The notes under the pieces were generated by a model. That model did not search any database and had not been told where the DNA came from. It saw only the letters and a program-made list of their open reading frames with translations. Below are positions 1 to 6,665 of a DNA stretch of 33,793 nt, one piece after another. Source of the DNA: Hyphomicrobiales bacterium. Its GTDB lineage: Bacteria > Pseudomonadota > Alphaproteobacteria > Rhizobiales > Beijerinckiaceae. Position 1 is the stretch's first letter, and each line of letters begins with the position of its first letter. Both the position numbers and the translations under genes were made by a program. The stretch lies in the NCBI GenBank assembly GCA_004144595.1, contig SEEM01000035.1:1-33793 (forward strand), read 5' to 3'.

Positions 1-153
1 CGCGGGCGGCGGCGGCGGGCTGACACTCGCAATCAGCATGGCCAGCAGCGCAACCATACCCCCGACCAGGAGCAGCGCCAGCGCGCAGGCGATCAGGCGC
101 CGCGACAGCGCAGCTCCCGCAGGGCGCGCTGTCTCGGCCGATGTCACGGACAT
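1..153 (-). CDS. N-terminus of a membrane protein, probably a NicO/RcnA-type nickel/cobalt transporter (partial)
   Basis: The reading frame starts with ATG at 153 on the minus strand and runs off the window edge, giving 51 residues. A short polar N-terminus with two arginines (residues 18-19) is followed by one hydrophobic segment (about residues 21-43) and then a run of five prolines, which fits the first transmembrane helix of an inner-membrane protein. Its start lies inside the end of the upstream DUF1007 gene (10 bp overlap), so the two are probably translated together. In many alphaproteobacteria DUF1007 proteins are followed by a NicO/RcnA-type nickel/cobalt transporter, and that is the only basis for the functional call. 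The visible residues carry no diagnostic motif, because the histidine-rich region would lie outside the window. Confidence 0.5.
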   Translation of the reverse strand, partial: MSVTSAETARPAGAALSRRLIACALALLLVGGMVALLAMLIASVSPPPPPA

Positions 154-788
154 GCCACCAGCGCCCGCGTCGTCACCTCGAGCCCGCTGACATCGGGCGT
201 CGCTGTGATATCGGCCTCGGCGAGGCGCTTCTGCGTGGCGTCGTCGAGCCTGGGCGGTCGGTTGACCCGCACGACGCAGCCCTGCGGGGCGGCCTTGGTG
301 ACGACCGCATCGGGCTCGTCGACGATGCTGAAGGCGACGAAATAGGTGGGATCGCCGATCTCGATGCCGAAGGAGCGCGCCTTGGCCGGTGTCTTCAACG
401 GCAGCGTGAAGACCAGCGTCAGCACCTTGTTGTCGAAGGACATCACCTGCTCACCCGGCGTGCCGAATTCCTGCTTGCGGCCGTTGAGCTTGGCGGCGGT
501 GAAGAACTCGACATCGGGCAACGATTCGACATTGATCTTGGCGAGTTCGGCGAGCTCGTCCGAGGTCAGCTTGCCGTCGCCGTTCTTGTCGAGCCCCTGC
601 GTGATATAGGCCGAATAGGCCTCGTCGAAGCTCCAATGATGCCGGATCGCCTGCACCGAGCCATCGGCCGAAAAGACGATCTCGGCCTTTGCATTGACGA
701 AGACATGCGGATGCGCAGCCGCCGGCGCAGCCACGGTGGCCGCCAGCAGGAGCCCGAAAAGGGCCGTAAGATGCGCGCGTCGCGTCAA
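144..788 (-). CDS. DUF1007 family secreted protein with an EF-hand-like loop
   Basis: This is a 214-aa exported protein of the DUF1007 family, whose members usually sit next to nickel/cobalt transporters. I choose the TTG start at 788 because a GGAGGG Shine-Dalgarno sits about 7 bases upstream and the product then begins directly with a signal peptide: a basic start, a hydrophobic core and a probable cut after Ala25 before HPHVF. An upstream ATG at 830 and another at 893 would put extra polar residues ahead of the signal and have poorer sites. The HPHVF motif at the mature N-terminus is typical of the family and could bind metal. Residues 67-78 (DKNGDGKLTSDE) match a calcium-binding EF-hand loop. 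The gene overlaps the next membrane-protein start by 10 bp. A role in metal delivery is inferred from context. Confidence 0.85.
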   Translation of the reverse strand: MTRRAHLTALFGLLLAATVAAPAAAHPHVFVNAKAEIVFSADGSVQAIRHHWSFDEAYSAYITQGLDKNGDGKLTSDELAELAKINVESLPDVEFFTAAKLNGRKQEFGTPGEQVMSFDNKVLTLVFTLPLKTPAKARSFGIEIGDPTYFVAFSIVDEPDAVVTKAAPQGCVVRVNRPPRLDDATQKRLAEADITATPDVSGLEVTTRALVACP

Positions 789-1103
789 AGGCGAACCCTC
801 CGTGATCTCCGGCAGCCTTGCGTGGATCATGGTTAAGCGATCGTCAACAAGCGCTTCGTCGCGCCCGATCGCAGCGACAGCCATCCCTGCCAAACAGGGC
901 CAAATCGCGGCGCCTCCCGCAGGACGCGCAGCACCGTTCCCGCAAATCTCTGGACCCGGCCCCGAAAAATGGAATGATACCAGATCGATTGACCGCCTCC
1001 GGTCGAAATGTCAGCCTCGCTGACATATTCGCCGTGGAGACGGCGAAACATGAGGCCGGGACCACCGGCCCGTCGGCGGGAAACGACGATCCGGGAGGCC
1101 GCC
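789..1103. promoter_or_regulatory. Divergent intergenic region with a perfect 8-bp inverted repeat
   Basis: This 315-bp region separates the DUF1007 gene (minus) from the large oxidoreductase gene (plus) and should hold both promoters. I see no convincing coding frame in it. A perfect inverted repeat, ATGTCAGC-CTC-GCTGACAT, lies at 1008-1026, 78 bp before the oxidoreductase start, and looks like an operator for a dimeric regulator. A TTGACC hexamer at 989-994 just upstream could be a -35 element, but no good -10 box lies at the right distance. The GGGAGG at 1093-1098 is the Shine-Dalgarno of the downstream gene. Confidence 0.5.
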
Positions 1104-4100
1104 ATGGCCGAGACACCACGGAAATCCGGCACCGAAGCGGGAGCGCTGCGGAACGTCGCACTCGACGACAAATACGACCTCGGCAAGCGCGAGGTCTTCC
1201 TCACCGGCACGCAAGCCGTCGCCCGCATGCTGCTGATGCAGCGCGAGCGCGACCGGCAGGCCGGGCTCGACACGGCGGGCTTCGTCTCCGGCTATCGCGG
1301 CTCCCCGCTCGGCGGGCTCGACCAGCAACTGATGCGGGCGTCCAAGCCACTCAAAGCCGCGAACATCGTCTTCCAGCCCGGCTTGAACGAGGACCTTGCC
1401 GCCACCGCGATCTGGGGCACGCAGCAGGCTGGCCTGAGCGGGGAAGGCAGACATGATGGCGTGTTCGCTCTCTGGTACGGCAAGGGGCCCGGCGTCGACC
1501 GCTCCGGCGATGTCTTCCGCCACGGCAACATGGCCGGCACCGATCCGAAGGGCGGCGTGATCTGCCTGATGGGCGACGACCACACCGCGGAATCCTCGAC
1601 CAACGCCCACCAGACGGAATTCGTGCTGGTCGACCGGATGATGCCGATCCTCAACCCGGCCGGCGTGCAGGAGATCATCGATTACGGCCTGCACGGCATC
1701 GCGCTCTCGCGCTTCGCCTCCGTCTGGGTCGGCATCAAATGCGTCAAGGACAACATCGAATCGACGGCCTCCATCGACGGCTCGCTCGATCGCGTCACCA
1801 TCGTCGCGCCCACTGACTTCACGCCGCCGCTCGGCGGCCTCACCATCCGCCGCGAGCTCGATTTCGTCGAGCAGGAGCGCCGGATGCACCTCTACAAGCG
1901 CGATGCGATGCTGGCCTATCTGCGCGCCAACAGGCTGAACCGCATCGTCACCCATGGCGGAAAGCAGCCGAGGATCGGCATCGCCACCGTCGGCAAATCC
2001 TATCTCGACGTGCAGCAGGCCCTGGTCGATCTCGGCATCGACGAGGTCCGCGCCAACGATCTCGGCATCCGCCTGTTCAAGCTCGCCTGCCCCTGGCCGA
2101 TCGATCCGGCCGAGCTGAAGGCCTTCGCTGGGGGACTCGACCTGATCATGGTGGTCGAGGAAAAGCGCTCGCTGATCGAGGTTCAGGTCCGCGAGGAGCT
2201 TTACGGCGCTTCGCACCAGCCGATGGTGATCGGCAAGAAGGACGAGAACGGCGAGTGGCTGTTCCCCGTCCACGGCGCGCTCGACCCCAACGACATCGCG
2301 ATCGCGCTCGCAGGCCGCCTCCTGCAATACCGCGACGATCCCGCACTGCGCGCCCGGCTGGAAGAGATCGCCGCGGCGCAGGGCCGCCTCGGCGAAGCGC
2401 AGGAGATCGCCAGGCGCACGCCCTATTTCTGCTCGGGCTGCCCGCATAATTCCTCGACCGTGGTGCCCGAGGGCTCGCGCGCCTATGCCGGCATCGGCTG
2501 CCATTACATGGTACAGTGGATGGACCGCGACACGACGGGCTTCACCCAGATGGGCGGCGAGGGCGCGAACTGGATCGGCGAGGCGCCGTTCTCGAAGCGC
2601 GGCCATGTCTTCCAGAATCTCGGCGACGGCACCTATACCCATTCCGGCTCGCTCGCGATCCGCTGGGCGGTCGCCTCCGGCGTCACCCTCACCTACAAGC
2701 TGCTCTACAACGACGCCGTCGCCATGACCGGTGGCCAGGAGGCCGAAGGCCATCTTTCGCCCGACCAGATGGCAAGGCAGGTCGCGGCCGAGGGTGTGCA
2801 GCGCATCGCCGTTGTCAGTGACGATCCCGGAAAGTACCCGCCGGGCACGCAATGGCCGGCCGGCACGACGCTGCACCATCGCGACGAACTCGACGCTGTC
2901 CAGCGCGAACTCGCCACGGTCTCGGGCGTCTCGCTGCTTCTCTACGACCAGACCTGCGCCACCGAGAAGCGCCGGCGGCGCAAGCGCGGGGCCTATCCCG
3001 ATCCCGACAAGCGCGTGATTGTCAACGAGCTGGTCTGCGAGGGCTGCGGCGATTGCGGCGTGCAGTCTAACTGCGTCTCTGTGCAGCCGCTGGAGACCGA
3101 ATTCGGCCGCAAGCGCCAGATCGACCAGTCGAACTGCAACAAGGACTTTTCCTGCGTGAAGGGCTTCTGCCCGTCCTTCGTCACGGTCCACGGCGCCAAG
3201 CCGAAGAAGGCCGACCCGCTCCGGCTCGATGCCTCGGTACTGGGCGCGGGCGAATTGCCCGAACCGATCGTGCCGGCGCTGGATCGCAGCTTCGCGGTCA
3301 TCGTCACAGGCGTCGGCGGCACCGGCGTCGTCACCATCGGCGCGATCCTCGGCATGGCCGCGCATCTCGAAGGCAAGGGATGCGGCATGATCGACATGGC
3401 CGGCCTCGCCCAAAAGGGCGGCGCCGTCTTCAGCCATGTGAAGCTCGCGCCGCACCCCGACGACATCCACGCCATCCGCGTCACGGCGGGGCAGGCAGAC
3501 CTCGTGCTCGGCTGCGACCTCACCGTCACCGGCTCGAAGAAGGTACTGGGCGCGATCCGGCCCGAGCGCGGCACCGTCATCGTCAACACCGCCGAGAGCC
3601 TGCCGGGCGATTCCACCCGCAACGCGGATTTCTCGCTGCCGACCGAGCGGCTGAAACGCGCGATCCTCTCGGCCGCCAGCCGCGAGCAGACGCATTTCCT
3701 CGACGCCACCGCCGCGGCCGTCGCCTTCCTCGGCAATGCTATCGCCGCCAACATGTTCATGCTCGGCCATGCCTGGCAGCTCGGCGCGGTGCCGCTCTCG
3801 CGTGAGGCGCTGCTCAAGGCGATCGAGCTCAATGGCGAGGCAGTGGCCATGAACAGGCAAGCCTTCGATCTCGGCCGCCGCGCCGCGCATGCCCCCGAAG
3901 CGCTGGCCGGCCTCCTCTCGCAAAGCAAGGCGGCGACGCCGGCCCGCCAGCTTTCGCAGACGCTGGACGAGATCATCGAGCGCCGCGTCGCCTTCCTCAC
4001 GTCCTATCAGAACGCGGCCTATGCGGCGCGCTACCGCCATCTCGTCGCCCGCGTTCAGACGCGGGAGGCGGCGGTTATGCCCGGCCAGACGGCGCTCAGC

Positions 4101-4649
4101 GAGGCGGTCGCCCGCAATCTCTTCAAGCTGATGGCCTACAAGGACGAATACGAGGTCGCCCGGCTCTACAGCGACGGCGCCTTCCGCCGGCAGGTCGCCG
4201 CGACCTTCGAGGCGCAAGCCGGCGACGGCAAGCCGCTGCGCTACGAGTTCCATCTCGCCCCGCCCTTGCTGGCGCGGCGCGACCCGAACACGGGGTTGCC
4301 GCGCAAGCTGAGCTTCGGCCCGTGGATGATGGGCGCCTTCTCGGTGCTCACGAAGCTCAAGGGCCTGCGCGGCACGGCCTTCGACCCCTTCGGCTACACT
4401 GAGGAACGCCGCACCGAGCGCCAGCTGATCGCCGATTACGAGGCCCTGCTGAACGAGTTGCTGACGCGGCTCGCGCCGGAAAATCACGCGCTCTGCATCG
4501 CACTCGCCGCGATCCCTGAAAAGATCCGCGGCTTCGGCCATGTCAAGGAAAGGCATCTGAAGGCAGCGAAGGCCGAGGAGGCGGTGCTGCTGGTGCGGTT
4601 GCGCGATGGAGCTTCGATGGCATCAACTCTGCCCCAGGCTGCCGAATAG
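1104..4649 (+). CDS. Indolepyruvate ferredoxin oxidoreductase, fused alpha-gamma type
   Basis: This 1181-aa enzyme oxidatively decarboxylates arylpyruvates such as indolepyruvate or phenylpyruvate to aryl-acetyl-CoA, with thiamine diphosphate and iron-sulfur clusters passing electrons to ferredoxin. The N-terminal pyrimidine-binding region carries VSGYRGSPLGG (about 61-71). The thiamine-diphosphate region carries CSGCPHN (443-449). A ferredoxin-like cluster site has cysteines 645, 648, 651 and 657, followed by further cysteines in an NKDFSCVKGFCPSF stretch. The C-terminal gamma domain starts at VTGVGGTGVVT (about 734-744) and is followed by the tail domain usual in this fused family. Length fits the fused aerobic form, about 1150-1200 aa. 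The ATG at 1104 is chosen because GGGAGG lies 5 bases upstream. It is followed by a large inverted repeat and a Crp-type regulator, and it may feed aryl-CoA pools together with the CoA ligases downstream. Confidence 0.93.
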   Translation: MAETPRKSGTEAGALRNVALDDKYDLGKREVFLTGTQAVARMLLMQRERDRQAGLDTAGFVSGYRGSPLGGLDQQLMRASKPLKAANIVFQPGLNEDLAATAIWGTQQAGLSGEGRHDGVFALWYGKGPGVDRSGDVFRHGNMAGTDPKGGVICLMGDDHTAESSTNAHQTEFVLVDRMMPILNPAGVQEIIDYGLHGIALSRFASVWVGIKCVKDNIESTASIDGSLDRVTIVAPTDFTPPLGGLTIRRELDFVEQERRMHLYKRDAMLAYLRANRLNRIVTHGGKQPRIGIATVGKSYLDVQQALVDLGIDEVRANDLGIRLFKLACPWPIDPAELKAFAGGLDLIMVVEEKRSLIEVQVREELYGASHQPMVIGKKDENGEWLFPVHGALDPNDIAIALAGRLLQYRDDPALRARLEEIAAAQGRLGEAQEIARRTPYFCSGCPHNSSTVVPEGSRAYAGIGCHYMVQWMDRDTTGFTQMGGEGANWIGEAPFSKRGHVFQNLGDGTYTHSGSLAIRWAVASGVTLTYKLLYNDAVAMTGGQEAEGHLSPDQMARQVAAEGVQRIAVVSDDPGKYPPGTQWPAGTTLHHRDELDAVQRELATVSGVSLLLYDQTCATEKRRRRKRGAYPDPDKRVIVNELVCEGCGDCGVQSNCVSVQPLETEFGRKRQIDQSNCNKDFSCVKGFCPSFVTVHGAKPKKADPLRLDASVLGAGELPEPIVPALDRSFAVIVTGVGGTGVVTIGAILGMAAHLEGKGCGMIDMAGLAQKGGAVFSHVKLAPHPDDIHAIRVTAGQADLVLGCDLTVTGSKKVLGAIRPERGTVIVNTAESLPGDSTRNADFSLPTERLKRAILSAASREQTHFLDATAAAVAFLGNAIAANMFMLGHAWQLGAVPLSREALLKAIELNGEAVAMNRQAFDLGRRAAHAPEALAGLLSQSKAATPARQLSQTLDEIIERRVAFLTSYQNAAYAARYRHLVARVQTREAAVMPGQTALSEAVARNLFKLMAYKDEYEVARLYSDGAFRRQVAATFEAQAGDGKPLRYEFHLAPPLLARRDPNTGLPRKLSFGPWMMGAFSVLTKLKGLRGTAFDPFGYTEERRTERQLIADYEALLNELLTRLAPENHALCIALAAIPEKIRGFGHVKERHLKAAKAEEAVLLVRLRDGASMASTLPQAAE

Positions 4650-4651
4650 AA

Positions 4652-4813
4652 CGCGGGGAACCCCTCTCCTGTAAGGAGAGGGGCAGGGGTGAGGTGTAGG
4701 CCGTTGGACCAGTCGCGCTGATCCTCACCGCTGCGCAGCAACCATCTCACAGCCAATTCGGTCAGCGGCCTACCCCTCACCCTGCCCTCTCCCTATGGGA
4801 GAGTGTTCCCCGC
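4652..4813. repeat. Large intergenic inverted repeat (REP-like palindromic element)
   Basis: Two arms of about 47-50 bases, 4652-4702 and 4767-4813, are inverted copies of each other with few mismatches. Each arm contains its own small hairpin, for example CCCTCTCC-tgta-GGAGAGGG in the left arm. The centre (4703-4766) is not repeated. The whole could form a long cruciform or an RNA hairpin just after the oxidoreductase stop codon. Elements with similar CCCTCACCCTGCCCTCTCCC-like arms are common between genes of many proteobacteria. It may stabilise the 3' end of the mRNA or help terminate it, but there is no T-run after it. Confidence 0.8.
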
Positions 4814-4867
4814 GCCTTTCGGTCTCACGCGCACCTTTCAGTCTCGCTTGCGCCTCTTTGGTTCAAC

Positions 4868-4897
4868 TTGAGTCCGATTGCCCTCGCAGCCCATACT
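4868..4897 (+). promoter_or_regulatory. Candidate sigma-70 promoter of the Crp/Fnr-family gene
   Basis: TTGAGT (4868-4873) and CATACT (4892-4897) are separated by 18 bases. Transcription would start near 4904, about 30 bases before the proposed TTG start at 4933. This supports the shorter start and separates the regulator from the oxidoreductase transcript. It is a visual match only. Confidence 0.35.
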
Positions 4898-4932
4898 GTC
4901 GCCCGCCGCTGCCAACCCGGATAACCGCCACC

Positions 4933-5607
4933 TTGATCACCCCCGAGGAACTGCGCGCCATCGCCTCCTGGTCCCGCGACCTCTCGGAGGCCGAATTCGA
5001 GGAGGCCCGGCGCGGCATCTCCTTCAAGGGCTACGGCAAGGGCGCCTCGATCTGCCATGTCGGCGACCGGCTGGAATCCTGGACTGGCGTCGCCGATGGA
5101 CTGGTCAAGATGGCGACGACCTCGAAGACCGGGAAATCCGCGACCCTCGCTGGCATGCGCTCAGGTGCCTGGTTCGGCGAAGGCACGGTGATCAAGGCGG
5201 AGCCGCGGCGTTACGAACTGGTGGCGCTGCGCGAGACCCGGCTCGCCCTGATGCGTCGCTCGACCTTCCTCTGGCTGTTCGAGCATTCGGCCGCGTTCAA
5301 CCGTTTCCTCGTCCACCAGTTCAACGAGCGTCTCGCCCAGTTCATCTCGCTGGCCGAGACCGAGCGCACGCTCGATTCGACCGGCCGGCTCGCCCGCAAC
5401 CTCGCCTGGCTGTTCAATCCTATCCTCTATCCCGATCTCGGCCGCACACTGGCGATCTCGCAGGAGGAACTCGGCATGCTCGCCGGCATCTCGCGTCAGA
5501 TGGCGAACCAGGGCCTGGCGAAGCTCGCCGATCTCGGCCTGATCGAGCTCGGCCATGGCAGCGTCACCATCCGCGACCTCGACCGGCTTGCCCGCTACGA
5601 CGGTTGA
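4933..5607 (+). CDS. Crp/Fnr family transcriptional regulator
   Basis: This is a cytoplasmic DNA-binding regulator with an N-terminal cyclic-nucleotide-binding-like beta barrel and a C-terminal winged helix-turn-helix. With the TTG start at 4933 it has 224 residues, the normal size of the family. The sensor domain holds FGEG but lacks the canonical RSA phosphate-binding signature of cAMP receptors, and it has no Fnr-type cysteine cluster, so its ligand is unknown. The helix-turn-helix is clear near the end: ISQEELGMLAGISRQMANQG, then the wing LGLIELGHGSVTI. A longer frame back to ATG 4795 exists, but it starts inside the inverted repeat and adds about 46 unlikely residues. The TTG has only a weak Shine-Dalgarno, so the start is uncertain. 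Its position suggests it may control neighbouring genes, but no target site was identified. Confidence 0.8.
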   Translation: MITPEELRAIASWSRDLSEAEFEEARRGISFKGYGKGASICHVGDRLESWTGVADGLVKMATTSKTGKSATLAGMRSGAWFGEGTVIKAEPRRYELVALRETRLALMRRSTFLWLFEHSAAFNRFLVHQFNERLAQFISLAETERTLDSTGRLARNLAWLFNPILYPDLGRTLAISQEELGMLAGISRQMANQGLAKLADLGLIELGHGSVTIRDLDRLARYDG

Positions 5608-5686
5608 AAATTGCTGCAGGGCACCAAATCGCGTCTCGCGCGTTCCTCCTTCCGAACAGCCAAAAGCTGAGAAAGGAACCGCCGCC

Positions 5687-5884
5687 ATGTCTGGCCTCCT
5701 CGACCTCATGACGAAACGGGTCAACGACCAGATCGTTACCTATACCGCCGCGCAGGCCGATATCGCGCGCCGTCTCTGGAGCGCTTGGTTTGACCCGTTC
5801 CACGCCTGCCAACCGGTGAAGGTTCGCTCCGACCGGAACGCACGCGGTGTTGCAGCCAATCACGAGCCCTCACGCCGTCGCTAA
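5687..5884 (+). CDS. Small hypothetical protein (65 aa)
   Basis: I do not recognise this gene. It begins with ATG at 5687 behind an AAAGGA Shine-Dalgarno (about 5672-5677) and ends with TAA just before a strong terminator at 5910-5940, which supports its being a real, separately ended gene. The first half looks amphipathic and helical (DLMTKRVNDQIVTYTAAQAD) and contains a tryptophan-rich patch, RRLWSAWFDPFHA. The tail is basic and probably disordered, ending RRR. No signal peptide or membrane segment is seen. It lies 79 bp downstream of the Crp/Fnr gene in the same direction and may be cotranscribed with it. Confidence 0.55.
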   Translation: MSGLLDLMTKRVNDQIVTYTAAQADIARRLWSAWFDPFHACQPVKVRSDRNARGVAANHEPSRRR

Positions 5885-5909
5885 TTGGCAGCGACGCCGC
5901 ATGTTGAAC

Positions 5910-5940
5910 AGCCCGCCATGTCAACGATGGCGGGCTTTTT
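5910..5940 (+). terminator. Rho-independent terminator after the 65-aa gene
   Basis: A perfect 9-bp stem, GCCCGCCAT / ATGGCGGGC, with a 7-base loop is followed directly by TTTTT. It ends the plus-strand Crp/small-protein transcript. The opposite strand has no T-run after the stem, so it does not clearly serve the convergent VOC gene. Confidence 0.9.
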
Positions 5941-5992
5941 CGGTTTAACTCAGGTATGACCCGCGTGGTTCGGAGCAAGTCCGGAAGGCCGG

Positions 5993-6391
5993 TTAAACCG
6001 GCTCGTTGAACACCACCTCGATCGCATGGCCATCGGGATCGACCACGAAACCCGCATAGTAGTGCGGCCCGTAATGCGCCCGCAGGCCCGGCGCGCCATT
6101 GTCGCGCCAACCTTGCCGAAGCGCAGCCTCGTGGAAGCGACCGACCGCCCCGCGATCCGGTGCGGCGAAGGCGAGATGGAAGCCGGGCCCCGGCGGCCTC
6201 TGCCCCTCCGGCCTGTGCTTGAGCGCGAGCTTGTCGCCGCCGCCCGGCAAACCGTAACCGACCGCCTGACCCGCCTCGCCCGGCCGCATATCCGACCACA
6301 CGCGGACATAGCCGAGTGGCGCCAGCACCGCGTCGTAGAAGGCGCAAGCGCGTTCGATATCGGCAACGCCGAAAGACAGATGATGAAGCAT
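5993..6391 (-). CDS. VOC (glyoxalase/bleomycin resistance) family protein
   Basis: This is a 132-aa single-repeat member of the vicinal-oxygen-chelate superfamily, which covers metal-dependent dioxygenases, glyoxalases and antibiotic-binding proteins. The beta-alpha-beta opening LHHLSFGVADIERACAFYDAVL is typical. The internal strand GFHLAFAAPDR and the C-terminal DPDGHAIEVVF supply the usual His and Glu metal ligands. The substrate cannot be deduced. I place the start at ATG 6391, because family members normally begin with MLHH. A GTG at 6406 would add five residues (MTDRL) and cannot be excluded, since neither has a strong Shine-Dalgarno. It is transcribed opposite to both flanking plus-strand operons and appears to be a single gene. 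Confidence 0.88.
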   Translation of the reverse strand: MLHHLSFGVADIERACAFYDAVLAPLGYVRVWSDMRPGEAGQAVGYGLPGGGDKLALKHRPEGQRPPGPGFHLAFAAPDRGAVGRFHEAALRQGWRDNGAPGLRAHYGPHYYAGFVVDPDGHAIEVVFNEPV

Positions 6392-6406
6392 GAGCCGGTC
6401 CGTCAC

Positions 6407-6665
6407 CGTCGCAGGCGCGTTCCCGCCCGCTGATTCAATCTGCCGAATTTCTGAGGAAAATCAGGGCCGAAGCGAAAAAGCCGCACAACACATCTGCGTG
6501 AAAAGCAGACTTCGGCGGGACAATAGTCACCAAAAGGCGAATTGTCTGTCAAGCGGGTCCTTGCGAAGATAATGGCCGCCTGCAAGTCTTGCATGAGAAC
6601 GAGGCCGGAAACCGGCCCGCGGAAGTCGCCACGACGCATGGCGGCTCGACAGGGAGAACGCAATC
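6407..6665. promoter_or_regulatory. Divergent intergenic region upstream of the CoA-ligase/ABC operon
   Basis: This 259-bp non-coding stretch should hold the promoter of the seven-gene plus-strand operon. At 6467-6515 an outer stem CCGAAG / CTTCGG encloses an inner hairpin TCTGC-gtgaaaa-GCAGA. TTGTCT (6542-6547) and GATAAT (6568-6573) resemble promoter boxes, but the spacing of 20 is long. A small hairpin, GGCCGG-AAA-CCGGCC, lies at 6603-6617. AGGGAG at 6651-6656 is the Shine-Dalgarno for the GTG at 6666. Confidence 0.4.

Noticed and set aside
1011-4556. Long open frame on the minus strand opposite the oxidoreductase gene
   Set aside because: It is an antisense shadow caused by high GC and codon bias. 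Its product is rich in Arg, Ala, Gly and Asp without domains, while the plus strand has clear catalytic motifs.
4795-4932. Longer N-terminus for the Crp/Fnr protein from ATG 4795
   Set aside because: It would begin inside the intergenic repeat, lacks a Shine-Dalgarno and has no resemblance to the family.
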